Source of the DNA: CAVUCH01 sp963763095
GTDB lineage: Bacteria > Acidobacteriota > Vicinamibacteria > Vicinamibacterales > JAENWD01
Length of the DNA: 64,000 bases
Reading direction: 5' to 3'
Assembly (NCBI GenBank): GCA_963763095.1
Contig: CAVXNR010000009.1
Coordinates: 124,001 to 188,000, forward strand
The notes beneath the pieces are model-generated. The model did no database searches, had not been told where the DNA came from, and saw only the letters and a program-made list of their open reading frames with translations. Every line of letters starts with the position of its first letter. Positions within the stretch are counted from its first letter, which is position 1. Positions 7,521 to 16,054 of the stretch are shown one piece after another. A program made the translations under genes and the position numbers.

Positions 7521-7901
7521 AGCATTGGGCGCGTGCTCGCACGCTCGGTCGCGCGCGCGCGTGCTGGCCCGTTACTGGGTCGGCGCCGCGGCGCCGGGTC
7601 ATCGCCACACGGACACGCCAACCGCTGGCCCCCGTGGCGCGGGCACGCCTCGAGACAACAGAATTCGTGATGGTAACGACCGAGCGGTGTGCCGCCAATC
7701 GCGGCAATGGGGCGGACGTGTCACCGGCACGCCCGGCTCGCTGCCGTAGGCGACATCGCCTGGTCGGCTGACGCATCCCACCAATGCGCTCATCTCCTGC
7801 CGAGAGGCAGGGCAGATCGCCATTTACTCACTCCTCCCCTGTGAGTCCACCGTGATGTCCCACGCGAGGTTTAGCCAGCGTGCGGGGCCGAGCCATGAAC
7901 G
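7521..7901. other. gene-free stretch
   Basis: No supported gene in 381 bases. It contains an alternating GC run near 7550 and a 16-base perfect palindrome CGGCGCCGCGGCGCCG at 7581-7596. Open frames here have no recognisable product. Confidence 0.5.
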
Positions 7902-8817
7902 CTACCGTTCGATCTTCGTCCACTTCGACAGGTCGAACTGCTCGCCCGGCATCAGCCAGTAATACCACAACCCTCCGTGACGGGCATTGTCGTAAATCGC
8001 GACTCTGCCACTGCCGATCACCTCGAAGGTGTCTCGTCGCACGACAAGTGCCGCGTCATCGTCAATGCCAATGCCGAGAATGTTAGGGTGCGCATCAACC
8101 ACATTCACGAGTTCGGCATCGCGTTGGGCCGATGTCAGGTGGGGATTGATCGCGACGTTCGTCAGGAAGCCGAAGCCAGTGGTTCGGCCCGGCGCCATCA
8201 AGAGCGGCTTGTCGGGACGGCCGCGAATCACGAAGGAGCCTTGCATTATCGCACCCGCAGAACTGCCGAAGATCACACCACCTCGGGCCAGGAGTGCCAT
8301 CAGTTCTGTTTGCGTGCGCGTCCCTAAGTACGCCTCCGCGTACCGCCCGGCATTGCCTGCCACCAGGTAGACGCCAGTCGCGGACCTGAGCGGCGCGACG
8401 AACGAATCTGCGTTGGCAACAGTTCGCTCCCGAGTGTGAAGCACTTGCACGGCGTCGACGCCCAACCACCCCTTCAGATACTCTTCGGTACTGACGCCAC
8501 TCCCTTCGATCGCGCGGCCAGTCAGGGTCCAGGATGACGTTTGCGTCCCCGAACCGAATCGAGGAAGGGCCTGTTGCGAACACGACGATCTGCGCCCGAC
8601 GCCCGCCGGCCATTTTCACGAACCGGTGAACAACCGGCTCCGTTGCACCTCCGCCGTCTACGACAAGCGTGCCAGCAGCGGGCCCCGTCGATTTCTGAGC
8701 GGCGAGAGAGCCGCTGGAGAATCCGACGACCGCCACGGCGACAACAGTCGGCCTGAGCAGAGTGACCGCAACCTGCGCCGCAACTTCGAAAGCGACTGCC
8801 ATCTCAACCGGCTTCAT
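7902..8817 (-). pseudogene. S51-family (cyanophycinase-like) peptidase, frameshifted as sequenced
   Basis: S51 peptidases use a nucleophilic Ser in a GxSAG elbow; cyanophycinases of this family cleave Asp-Arg dipeptides. The C-terminal part shows YLVAGNAGRYAEAYLGT and FGSSAGAIMQG with the Ser nucleophile. The N-terminal part starts at the ATG at 8817 with a signal-peptide-like hydrophobic segment (residues about 15-40). The two frames join near 8529. The locus is 916 bases, one more than a multiple of three; with one base removed it encodes 304 residues. The ATG overlaps the stop of the upstream reductase-like gene (ATGA), indicating a translationally coupled pair. The substrate is unknown. 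Confidence 0.75.
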
Positions 8818-9369
8818 GTGGGGCCGCCCCTTGTTCGGATGTCGTAGTGAACCTGCACCACGCCATCAGGAAAGGCTTTCACGGCACGCAGTTTTAGCGG
8901 CACCTCGCGATGCTTTGGCGCGATGAGTGGAATGCCTTCCCCGATGAAGGTTGGTACAAACAGTGATGATGAATTCGTCGATGGCGTGCTTCGTCCAAAA
9001 ACGACGCGATGATCTCCCCGCCTCCCATCATCCAGATGTTCTTGCCTGCTTGGTTCCGGAGGCGTTTGGCAAACGCACCAATCGACTGGGCGACGAATTC
9101 GACGCCGGCGGGCACCGATGTAGGGAGCGGCTGGCGGGAGAACACGTAGTGCCGATCGTCCGCGCTGAAGTGTGCGCCCATGTCGACACTCAGGTCGAAC
9201 GTCTTGCGACCGAGGAGCTTGGCGTCGACCGACCGCATGAATTTTGGCATACCGTAGAACCCTTTCAGCGCGGGTCGCTTCGTTAGCCAGTCGAGGCTGC
9301 CGTCGGCGCGGGCGATGTAGCCGTCAGTATTGTCGCGATATGGACGATGATCTTTCGTTTCTGTGTCAT
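8814..9369 (-). pseudogene. dihydrofolate reductase-like (RibD C-terminal domain) protein, frameshifted
   Basis: Members of this family are small NADPH-dependent reductases of varied substrate. Assembled over three frames, the product reads KRKIIVHIAT at the N-terminus, then GYIARADGSLDWLT, KLLGRKTFDL, IWMMGGGEIIASFLDE, and finally VPTFIGEGIPLIAP and AFPDGVVQVHYD: the complete family pattern, about 185 residues. Breaks lie near 9335, 8989 and 8958. Two are explained by one extra base each; the first needs one missing base or two extra. ATG at 9369 is the start. Its stop overlaps the ATG of the S51 peptidase gene by four bases. Confidence 0.72.
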
Positions 9370-9709
9370 GTCGGCACCAACCTTCGCTCCGATCTCACCG
9401 ACTGTATAACTACGCCGCTTGAGTCGCCCGCCGTTCAAAGGTGGTCACGGCGCCACGCCGCGCTCCGGCGCTCACGGTCGATGTCGTCGGCGATCGCCTC
9501 GACAATCCACGGGGAGCGCACGCCAGCCTGTGCCGCCAGCGCGTGCACGGCCGCTCCGGTGCTCCTGATACGTCGCCTCCATCGTCGCCGCGTAAAAGCC
9601 GGCCTGGTTTTTGACTGAGGCATGGAGACTGCTACGACGTTCGTCGTAGCGATGCTCAATGAGCGCTTTTTCGTGCTCCGGTCGATAGCTATGCTTACGC
9701 ACCACGAAA
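9370..9709. other. gene-free stretch
   Basis: No supported gene in 340 bases. A minus-strand open frame crosses it (within 9472-9960), but it runs antisense into the YceI gene, and its product matches no family I recognise. A fragment of a lost gene cannot be excluded. Confidence 0.45.
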
Positions 9710-10408
9710 ATGATTCCCAACCGATGTAACTGGTCTGTGAGCCATGCAGGCCGATACTTGCCCGGTGACGGCCCGGCGAATCGTACGGCAGTCCCGTCGC
9801 GCCCGACGTCCCGGTGCCGGCGGTTCATCGGCGTTGTCGTCACGTTGACCGTGTGGTTTGCCATTCCCGCTGCAGCCGGTCGGCAAGAGGTGGACACCGA
9901 TCGTTCGACGATCACTGTGCGGGTCTCCAAGGCCGGCCTGTTTCGCGCGTTCGCCGACAACCACGAGATTCAGGCACCAATCAGATCCGGCTTCGTCGAA
10001 GACGCCGTGAACGGGCGCGTCCAAGTTGTGGTGGATTCGCAACGGATGCGGGTTTTGGATCCCGGCCTCTCGCCACACGATCGTGCGGAGGTCCAGGCGC
10101 GCATGCTCGGGCCGGACGTGCTCGACGCGACGCGCTTTGTCGAGATCCGCTTCGAGTCGACAGCCGTCGAGCAGGCTGCACCGGGTGGGCGTACCGTGCA
10201 CGGTGCACTCACGTTGCATGGTCAGACACGGCCTGTGACGGTCAAGGTCGTGCGCGATCACGACCACTACCGAGGGTCAGCGTCCCTGAAGCAGACGGCG
10301 TTCGGCATCACGCCAATCACAGTCGCTGGTGGAGCGGTGAAGGTGAAAGATGAGGTCTCGATCGAGTTCGACATCGTGACTCGCTCGACCCCGCATTCGG
10401 ACTACTAA
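9710..10408 (+). CDS. YceI-family periplasmic protein
   Basis: YceI proteins form a lipocalin-like barrel that binds an isoprenoid or other lipid. The product (up to 232 residues from the ATG at 9710) has a hydrophobic signal-like segment (FIGVVVTLTVWFAIPAAAG at about 39-57), then the family core: STITVRVSKAGLF, the DNHEI strand, SFSAF-type positions replaced by VEIRFES, GALTLHGQTRPVTV, and FGITPI near the end. The real start is uncertain, because the 38 residues before the signal segment are Arg-rich and unlike a normal signal n-region. It stands alone. The precise ligand is not predictable. Confidence 0.8.
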   Translation: MIPNRCNWSVSHAGRYLPGDGPANRTAVPSRPTSRCRRFIGVVVTLTVWFAIPAAAGRQEVDTDRSTITVRVSKAGLFRAFADNHEIQAPIRSGFVEDAVNGRVQVVVDSQRMRVLDPGLSPHDRAEVQARMLGPDVLDATRFVEIRFESTAVEQAAPGGRTVHGALTLHGQTRPVTVKVVRDHDHYRGSASLKQTAFGITPITVAGGAVKVKDEVSIEFDIVTRSTPHSDY

Positions 10409-10545
10409 GGTTAGCCACTCGTGAAGCACCCGACGATCGCCGCGACTGCCAGCTGTTACTCGTTCGCGGCGCCTGGCTCACTGCCGTGATCGGAACCGCC
10501 GCACATGCCCGGATCCTCTCGCAGCGAATTGCCCTGGAGGAGACG

Positions 10546-11421
10546 ATGCTGCTCTCAGATCCACGCTACCGCGTCGCCATGGCCCACAAGCCCAGGTTTG
10601 CTTTCAATCTCCTTCGCAGGCGTGCCGGGCACCGCGCGGTCCGGATCCTGACCGCGATCGGGCTGCTTGTGCCAGCGCAGGGCCTTGGCGAGCCCGTTTC
10701 CGTACGTCATACCGAAGGCATCGTGCATGGTTTTCTCGCTCTTCGGACGATCGACGGCGCCCTTCTCGCAGACGGCGATTTGATCCAGACAGCCCGCGGC
10801 GAACGAGTCACATCTCGACTGGTCTTTCACTTCAAGGACGGATCGCTCCACGACGAGACGGCCGTTTTCTCTCAGCGCGGACGCTTTCGATTGGTCAGCG
10901 ACCATCTCGTGCAGAAGGGCCCCACCTTTCCGCAGCCGATCGACATGACGATCGATGCCGTCAAAGGTGACGTCGTCGTGCGATACCGCGATGATCACGG
11001 ACAACAGAAGACCGAGTCGGAACACCTGGACCTGCCGCCCGACCTGTCGAACGGACTGATCTTGACGCTGTTGAAGAATGTACGCGCGGATGCGGCGCCG
11101 AAGTCTCTCTCGTTTGTCGCCGCAACGCCGAAGCCGCGCCTGGTCAAGCTCGAGCTGGCGGTTGGCGGCCGTGAGCGGTTTTCTACTGGCTCCATCGCCC
11201 GAACGGCCACGCATTACATCCTCAAGGTTGACATCGGCGGCCTCAGCGGCATCCTTGCACCGCTCCTCGGGAAGCAGCCGCCCGACGCGCACGTGTGGAT
11301 TCTCGGTGGCGGAGCGCCAGCATTCGTGAAGTCTGAGCAAGCGTTGCACATGGGCGGTCCCGTGTGGCGCATCGAACTTGTGAGCCCCGCATGGCCTCGG
11401 ACGCGCGCGGCAAAACACTGA
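10546..11421 (+). CDS. conserved hypothetical exported protein
   Basis: Function not recognised. ATG at 10546 is preceded by GGAGG at 10536-10540, the best start; an upstream start at 10486 is possible. The 291-residue product has a basic N-terminus and a hydrophobic stretch (RILTAIGLLVPAQGLGEP, near 32-50) resembling a signal peptide. The remainder is mainly beta-strand in character, with repeated segments such as SRLVFHFKDGSLHDETAVFS and TATHYILKVDIGGLSG. This suggests an envelope protein comparable with DUF3108-like barrels, but that is a guess. It precedes the glycosyltransferase-like gene by 32 bases and may be cotranscribed. Confidence 0.7.
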   Translation: MLLSDPRYRVAMAHKPRFAFNLLRRRAGHRAVRILTAIGLLVPAQGLGEPVSVRHTEGIVHGFLALRTIDGALLADGDLIQTARGERVTSRLVFHFKDGSLHDETAVFSQRGRFRLVSDHLVQKGPTFPQPIDMTIDAVKGDVVVRYRDDHGQQKTESEHLDLPPDLSNGLILTLLKNVRADAAPKSLSFVAATPKPRLVKLELAVGGRERFSTGSIARTATHYILKVDIGGLSGILAPLLGKQPPDAHVWILGGGAPAFVKSEQALHMGGPVWRIELVSPAWPRTRAAKH

Positions 11422-11453
11422 TTTTGTAGCGTCACCCTGATGAGCGATGGCGA

Positions 11454-12170
11454 ATGGATACGAGTCTGATTGCTGTCGCAACCATCACGTGGGCTCGCAC
11501 GCCGTTCGAGGAGGAGCGACTTCGTCGCTCGCTCGAGCAATTGGCCGAAATGCGCCTTCCTGTCGCTGTCGCGGACGCCGGCACGGTGCCCACCTTTACC
11601 CAGTTTCTGTCCCACCTTCCAGGATTCCACGTGACGGTGCCATCAGAGCGTGGGCTCGTGGCGCAGGTTGTCGCCAGCATCGATCTCGCCGCGGCTGTCA
11701 ATACACCGTTCATCCTCTATACAGAGCCCGACAAGTCGCTCTTCTTCGAACGCAGCCTTCGCGCGTTCATCCGGCGCACTGCTGAACACCCGGGCGGGCG
11801 CGAGCTCGGTGTAGCGCTCGCATCGAGATCGCGCGAGAGCTTCGACACGTATCCACCCATGCAGCGCTATACCGAGGGCGTGATCAATCACCTGTGCGGT
11901 GACGTGGTCGGTGCCCCTGGTGACTACTCGTACGGCCCATTCATCATGACTCGCGCGCTCGTGCGGCAACTGCTGACGATGAGAGCGCACCTCGGCTGGG
12001 GTTGGCGCCATTTTGCCTTTCGCGCCGCACATCAACTCGGCCTGGCGGTCGATCACGTCACGGACGAATACCCCTGCCCCTCCGACCAGCATGCGGAAGA
12101 CGATGCTGAGCGCCTGCACAGGATGCGTCAGCTGAGCGAGAACATCGCGGGGTTGATCGAGCAGCCGTGA
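11454..12170 (+). CDS. glycosyltransferase-like protein (GT-A fold)
   Basis: The 238-residue product begins MDTSLIAVATITWAR, followed by LEQLAEMRLPVAVADAG and a segment FILYTEPDKSLFF at about 85-97. These resemble the N-terminal nucleotide-sugar-binding half and the DxD-type strand of family 2 glycosyltransferases. A basic segment follows (RAFIRRTAEHPGGRELGVALASRSRESF), which could contact a sugar donor or acceptor. No membrane segment is seen. The start is the first ATG of the frame. It lies downstream of the exported protein gene at 10546. Specific donor and acceptor cannot be inferred, and a non-catalytic relative is possible. Confidence 0.55.
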   Translation: MDTSLIAVATITWARTPFEEERLRRSLEQLAEMRLPVAVADAGTVPTFTQFLSHLPGFHVTVPSERGLVAQVVASIDLAAAVNTPFILYTEPDKSLFFERSLRAFIRRTAEHPGGRELGVALASRSRESFDTYPPMQRYTEGVINHLCGDVVGAPGDYSYGPFIMTRALVRQLLTMRAHLGWGWRHFAFRAAHQLGLAVDHVTDEYPCPSDQHAEDDAERLHRMRQLSENIAGLIEQP

Positions 12171-12407
12171 GGATGCGCTGACCATTCAGTGGTCAAGTAC
12201 GTCAGGTCCGCGTCAACGCACGGCAGGCACACGAGTCCGTTGTGGCGCGGGCCGCGGACCGGACCACCGGCATCGTTGGTCCTACTGAGCAATAAAACGC
12301 GTCCCTGTGCGTCGGTATTCCGGCGGACACGCCTTGCATTCACATCAGAGTCAGCCGGCCTATCAGGTGGCGGTGGTTTGATCGACCCGCTACGCGCGTA
12401 CGGTAAC

Positions 12408-12689
12408 TCACCCGCGCTGATCGAACCACGGCAGGTGCCCCTTGGGACCGTAGAAGTGGCCCGTCGCGGTCACGTAATACTCCGGGCGGTTGGTCGTCTT
12501 CTGCGTGTCGTACACATAGCGGAGACCGGCCATCGACGGGCCGAGGTAATACCGCCCAGAGGTCTTGGGACCGAAGACGTGATTATTGCTGACGTGAAAC
12601 TGTCCCGAGTATCTGTGATCGGGACCAAAGATGTAGCCGTTATCAGCAATGTAGTAGCCCGTGTATACGGCCTCTACATCTCGTCTCAT
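12408..12689 (-). CDS. small FGP-repeat protein, unknown function
   Basis: Not a recognised family. The 93-residue product (ATG at 12689) contains three 13-residue repeats of the form [Y/Q][Y/F]x4-5[G/N][Y/H]x[F/Y]GP[D/K]: YYIADNGYIFGPD at 12-24, QFHVSNNHVFGPK at 30-42, and YYVTATGHFYGPK at 71-83, with a shorter RYYLGPS between. It is rich in Tyr, Gly and His, with no signal peptide in this start. The frame is open upstream to 12890 but loses this composition. The repeat regularity supports a real protein; it may be secreted if a further N-terminus is lost. Confidence 0.5.
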   Translation of the reverse strand: MRRDVEAVYTGYYIADNGYIFGPDHRYSGQFHVSNNHVFGPKTSGRYYLGPSMAGLRYVYDTQKTTNRPEYYVTATGHFYGPKGHLPWFDQRG

Positions 12690-12757
12690 GATGCTGCCCC
12701 CATCGGGACGACGACACCATACTACGGGGCGCTGCCTCTCTCGAGAGGATGGGCACC

Positions 12758-12797
12758 GGGAGCAACGTCGACGGATTGGGAGCAACGTCGACGGCTG
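12758..12797. repeat. tandem direct repeat, 2 x 20 bases
   Basis: Two adjacent 20-base units share GGGAGCAACGTCGACGG exactly, and only the last three bases of the unit differ. It lies upstream of the FGP-repeat gene. Confidence 0.75.
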
Positions 12798-13021
12798 GGC
12801 GCCCGGCCAGCGGCCGCGAGTCTTAGCCGCCCTCTCCCGTCTAGGCGAGCATGCCACGTACCACAATCGTGGCGCTCCGCATCGTGACACTCATCTCCGT
12901 GAACGGTAGAACGAGCAGGCTTCGCAAAGGAGTGAGCACATCCCGCCGAGCGCAGGGCCGGCACGGCATGTCTTCTGCACGCGTGGCGCGTGGATGTCGG
13001 TCCCAGCGCCAATCGTCGCCT

Positions 13022-13033
13022 CGTCCACCACTT
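13022..13033 (+). repeat. tRNA 3'-end direct repeat, copy 2
   Basis: CGTCCACCACTT, identical to 6797-6808 at the end of tRNA-Ala. No tRNA structure surrounds this copy, as expected for a distal attachment site. Confidence 0.35.
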
Positions 13034-13071
13034 TCCTGTGGCATCCGTAGCTCCGAGAAAGGAAGGCTGTT

Positions 13072-13752
13072 GTGCCTCGTCTCATCTGCGCGGCGGCGCT
13101 CGCGTCGTGCTTAATCGTTCCTCTGGCGGCGCGGGCCGATACGATCACCATCTCGGGAGGCGCCCTCACGTCCGTGGGTGCGCAAGGAAACATCTCGTTC
13201 ACCCTCACGGGCGATGGCTTCTCAGTCACCGGGGGCCGCGAGCCTGGCAATACGGGTCCTCTCGCATCGTGTTCCCCGTGTGTGGCTGGCGACCCTATAG
13301 ACTTCGACAGCCGCTTTGTTGGGGAGTTCACCCTCGGCTCGGGTCCCGCCACTGTCGACGGCGTCTCCTATGCCAGGCTGTGGTACGCCGGAGTGCTTGC
13401 GTTTGATGGCGAGACGATGGCGTTCCCGGGCGGCAGTTCGAGCGTGGACTTGACCTCGCCGTTCTCGCTGGTCTCCGAAGGGGTATTGGGTGAGCGTTCG
13501 TTCCTCGAGGGATATCTCACAAATCCTTCTTCCAACCCCGGGCCTGCGGTCTTCCGAGTCGACCTGATTGGCCGGGGTGTGGCGAGCGCCACCTTCCGTG
13601 AGGGCGTGACGGGAGGCCTGTTCGACTTCGACCAGGTCACCTACTCGTTTCTGAGCGCGGAACCTGTGCCTGAGCCCACGAGCCTCCTCCTCCTCGCCAC
13701 GGGCCTAATCGCCGCGGGTGTGCGGGGATGGCGCTCACGAACGCGGAGGTAG
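13072..13752 (+). CDS. PEP-CTERM sorting-signal protein
   Basis: The 226-residue product is a secreted protein with a PEP-CTERM tail, the substrate signal for exosortase-mediated sorting to the cell surface or extracellular matrix. The GTG start at 13072 follows GGAAGG (13061-13066). A signal peptide (LICAAALASCLIVPLAARA) covers about residues 4-22. The C-terminus has the VPEPTS motif, a hydrophobic helix (LLLLATGLIAAGV) and a basic end (RGWRSRTRR). The body is a Gly/Ser/Phe-rich beta protein with one CSPC pair. No exosortase gene is in the window. Confidence 0.9.
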   Translation: MPRLICAAALASCLIVPLAARADTITISGGALTSVGAQGNISFTLTGDGFSVTGGREPGNTGPLASCSPCVAGDPIDFDSRFVGEFTLGSGPATVDGVSYARLWYAGVLAFDGETMAFPGGSSSVDLTSPFSLVSEGVLGERSFLEGYLTNPSSNPGPAVFRVDLIGRGVASATFREGVTGGLFDFDQVTYSFLSAEPVPEPTSLLLLATGLIAAGVRGWRSRTRR

Positions 13753-13948
13753 GGAGAAGAAGGTCGCACCGGCACACCGCTGTCGAAGTCGCGAAGTCGC
13801 GCTGCGACAGAACTCAGCCGTTTGCCCGGGCGACGTGGGTGGGCAACTCGTCGGTGATTGTGCCCGCGCCTCTATCCGGGCGCCTCTCCAAGGTGGCCTT
13901 TCATTTGCTAGACGGACTGCGGGCCGTCACTGAGCCCCGGAGGTGAGC

Positions 13949-14209
13949 ATGTTCGGAGTGCTTGGGTGGATTATCTTCGGTCTGATCGTCGGCGCCATCG
14001 CCAAACTCCTGATGCCGGGTCGCGACCCGGGTGGGTTCATCGTCACAATGCTGCTGGGCATCGCGGGAGCCCTACTCGGAGGATTCCTCGGGCGCGCTCT
14101 GGGCTGGTACGGCGAGGGTGAAGCCGCCGGCTTCCTCATGTCGCTCCTCGGGGCGATCCTGCTGCTCGCGATCTACCGGATGGCCATCGGCAGGCGCGCG
14201 CGCGTGTGA
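13949..14209 (+). CDS. GlsB/YeaQ/YmgE-family stress-response membrane protein
   Basis: These small inner-membrane proteins (transglycosylase-associated family) are linked to general stress; their biochemical role is unknown. The 86-residue product has three hydrophobic segments and the family pattern: FGLIVGAIAKLLMPGRDPGG near the N-terminus, a Gly-rich second helix (LLGIAGALLGGFLGRALGW), and a third helix ending in a basic tail. The ATG at 13949 is placed five bases after GGAGG (13939-13943) and is preferred to the GTG at 13943. Confidence 0.9.
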   Translation: MFGVLGWIIFGLIVGAIAKLLMPGRDPGGFIVTMLLGIAGALLGGFLGRALGWYGEGEAAGFLMSLLGAILLLAIYRMAIGRRARV

Positions 14210-14331
14210 GTCGCGGGAACAGCCGTCGCTAGGGGCGGCGCTGTTCCACTCTCCTCTGTTTCGGCTCTCCACGCTTGGTCTGCGCCTTGACAGCGTGCGA
14301 GCCACACACCGACAATTGACCGCGCTCCGTC

Positions 14332-16050
14332 GTGCACGCGCTCGCACGGGACGCGTGCCTCCCCCTGATGCTCGCGCTCGCCCACTCACTGTCGCTGATG
14401 GCGGCCATTGCCGCGATGCGCGGGCGCCATGCGGAAGCCGCCGACTTCTCGCGCGTGGCCGCCCGCCTGGCATCCGGGAGCGGTGACCCGGCCGACACCG
14501 ACCTAGCGACCGTGCGCGAGGCGCTTGCGCGCATTCGAGACCTCGGCCCCGAGTCCGCCATCGACGAAGCGGTCGCCGAGGTGCCGCAGGATCTCCGGCT
14601 GCTCGCAGCAGGCGGACACCTCGACATCGCCGATGTCGCCGAGCTGCACCGGGTGACCGGCGCCACGTCGCTCGGCGAGTTGCTCGATCGCCTGGGCTCT
14701 CCCCCGCTGGTCGGCTCCGTCGACGCAACGCTGCTGGACCGTGCGCGCGCCGGCATCGCGCAAGTGTCTGCTACGCGCCCGCGGATTCCGCTCGGTCGCG
14801 CGTGGAGCCTGCTCGACCCTGTTCTGACTGCCATTCGGGACGTTTCCCCGGAAGTCGAGCGCATCGTCGCGACAGGCAGCTTCCGGCGGTTCGCGGCCGT
14901 GACCGGCGACCTGGAAGTGCTGGTGGCCTCGGCCGATGCGACAAGGACGATCGCGCGCCTGCTCGCGCTGCCGTTCATCTCCTCGGTCCTGTACGCCGGC
15001 CACGACAAAGTCGTGGTCCGGTTCGATCGGGCGGAGCTGACGATCCACGTGGTCAATCCGGACTCGTTCGTGCCACGCCTGGTGTCGCTCACGGGCTCTG
15101 CGGCTCACGTGTCGCAGGTCCGGCAGCGCGCCGCCAGCATGGGACTGACCCTCACCCGGGACGGGCTGATCGATCACGAGGGCCGCGCTCCCGCATTTGC
15201 GTCTGAGGACGACTTGTACGCCGCGCTCGACCTGGCGCCCGTGCCGCCGGAACTGCGCGAAGGCGCGGGGGAGGTGGAGGCCGCCGCCAGGCGCGAGCTG
15301 CCACGGCTGCTCTGTCACGAGCAGATCCGGGGCGACCTGCACATGCACACCGACTGGAGCGATGGGCGCGACCCGCTCGAGGGGATGCTGCTTGCGGCGG
15401 AGGCGCTCGGCTACGAGTACGTGGCCATCACCGATCATTCGCAGACGTCCGCAATTGCGCGGGGACTCGATGTCGATCGCCTCGAGCGTCAGATCGAAGC
15501 GGTTGCAGCGGCACGGGAGAAGCACCCTACGATGGCCATCCTGCAGGGATCCGAAGTCGACATCCTGCCGGACGGCTCGCTCGACTTCCCGGACGCCGTG
15601 CTGGAACGGCTCGATGTGGTGCTCGCCTCGCTGCACGACATGGCCGGACATTCCGGCGCGCAACTCACGGACCGCTACATCCAGGCGATGCACAATCCGT
15701 TCGTCCACATCGTGACGCATCCCACGAATCGGCTGGTGCCGAACCGCGAGGGCTACACGCTGGACGAGCCGCGTCTCTTCGACGCCGCCGTCCAGACCGG
15801 CACGATGCTGGAAATCGACGGCGCTCCCGGCCATCTCGATATGGACGGCGCGATGGCGCGCCGCGCGATAACCGCGGGCGCTCTCGTGTCGGTCGACGGT
15901 GACTGTCACCGCGCGGACCTCCTGGGCCGCCACATGCTGTTCGCCGTCGGCACCGCACGGCGCGGATGGGTCGAGACCCGCCACGTCGTCAACGCGCTTC
16001 CGCTCGAAGGGTTGCGCGCACGGCTTACCGCGAAGCGTCAGGCCAGCTGA
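14332..16050 (+). CDS. degenerate PolX-like protein with PHP domain
   Basis: The 572-residue product is a paralogue of the family X DNA polymerase at 35795-37537. The N-terminal region corresponds to the HhH/8-kDa part, followed by a polymerase-like domain and a C-terminal PHP phosphoesterase domain. In the polymerase domain TGSFRR (181-186) is kept, but the metal-binding GDLDVL has become GDLEVL (Asp193, Glu195), and the third acid is Glu235 (RAEL) instead of Asp. The PHP domain keeps GDLHMHTDWSDG (His337, His339), ITDHSQ, ASLHDM, THP and VDGDCHR, so phosphoesterase or 3'-5' exonuclease activity is plausible while polymerase activity is doubtful. The start is GTG at 14332, or ATG at 14368. 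Confidence 0.82.
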   Translation: MHALARDACLPLMLALAHSLSLMAAIAAMRGRHAEAADFSRVAARLASGSGDPADTDLATVREALARIRDLGPESAIDEAVAEVPQDLRLLAAGGHLDIADVAELHRVTGATSLGELLDRLGSPPLVGSVDATLLDRARAGIAQVSATRPRIPLGRAWSLLDPVLTAIRDVSPEVERIVATGSFRRFAAVTGDLEVLVASADATRTIARLLALPFISSVLYAGHDKVVVRFDRAELTIHVVNPDSFVPRLVSLTGSAAHVSQVRQRAASMGLTLTRDGLIDHEGRAPAFASEDDLYAALDLAPVPPELREGAGEVEAAARRELPRLLCHEQIRGDLHMHTDWSDGRDPLEGMLLAAEALGYEYVAITDHSQTSAIARGLDVDRLERQIEAVAAAREKHPTMAILQGSEVDILPDGSLDFPDAVLERLDVVLASLHDMAGHSGAQLTDRYIQAMHNPFVHIVTHPTNRLVPNREGYTLDEPRLFDAAVQTGTMLEIDGAPGHLDMDGAMARRAITAGALVSVDGDCHRADLLGRHMLFAVGTARRGWVETRHVVNALPLEGLRARLTAKRQAS

Positions 16051-16054
16051 GCAC

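Larger units (their letters stand above)
12690..13071. other. gene-free stretch with a 20-base tandem repeat
   Basis: No supported gene in 382 bases. It contains two tandem copies of a 20-base unit beginning GGGAGCAACGTCGACGG (12758-12777 and 12778-12797), and near its end the second copy of the tRNA-Ala 3' sequence. Confidence 0.5.

Noticed and set aside
7581..7596. 16-base palindrome and nearby CG-alternating run
   Set aside because: GC-rich palindromes of this kind arise readily at this base composition; no gene or repeat partner gives it meaning.
9472..9960. Minus-strand open frame partly filling the gap before YceI
   Set aside because: It runs antisense into the YceI signal region and matches no known family; kept only as a remark on the gap.
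14503..15984. 493-codon minus-strand open frame opposite the PolX-like gene
   Set aside because: An antisense shadow: low-complexity Arg/Gln/His-rich product, while the plus strand carries clear PHP motifs.
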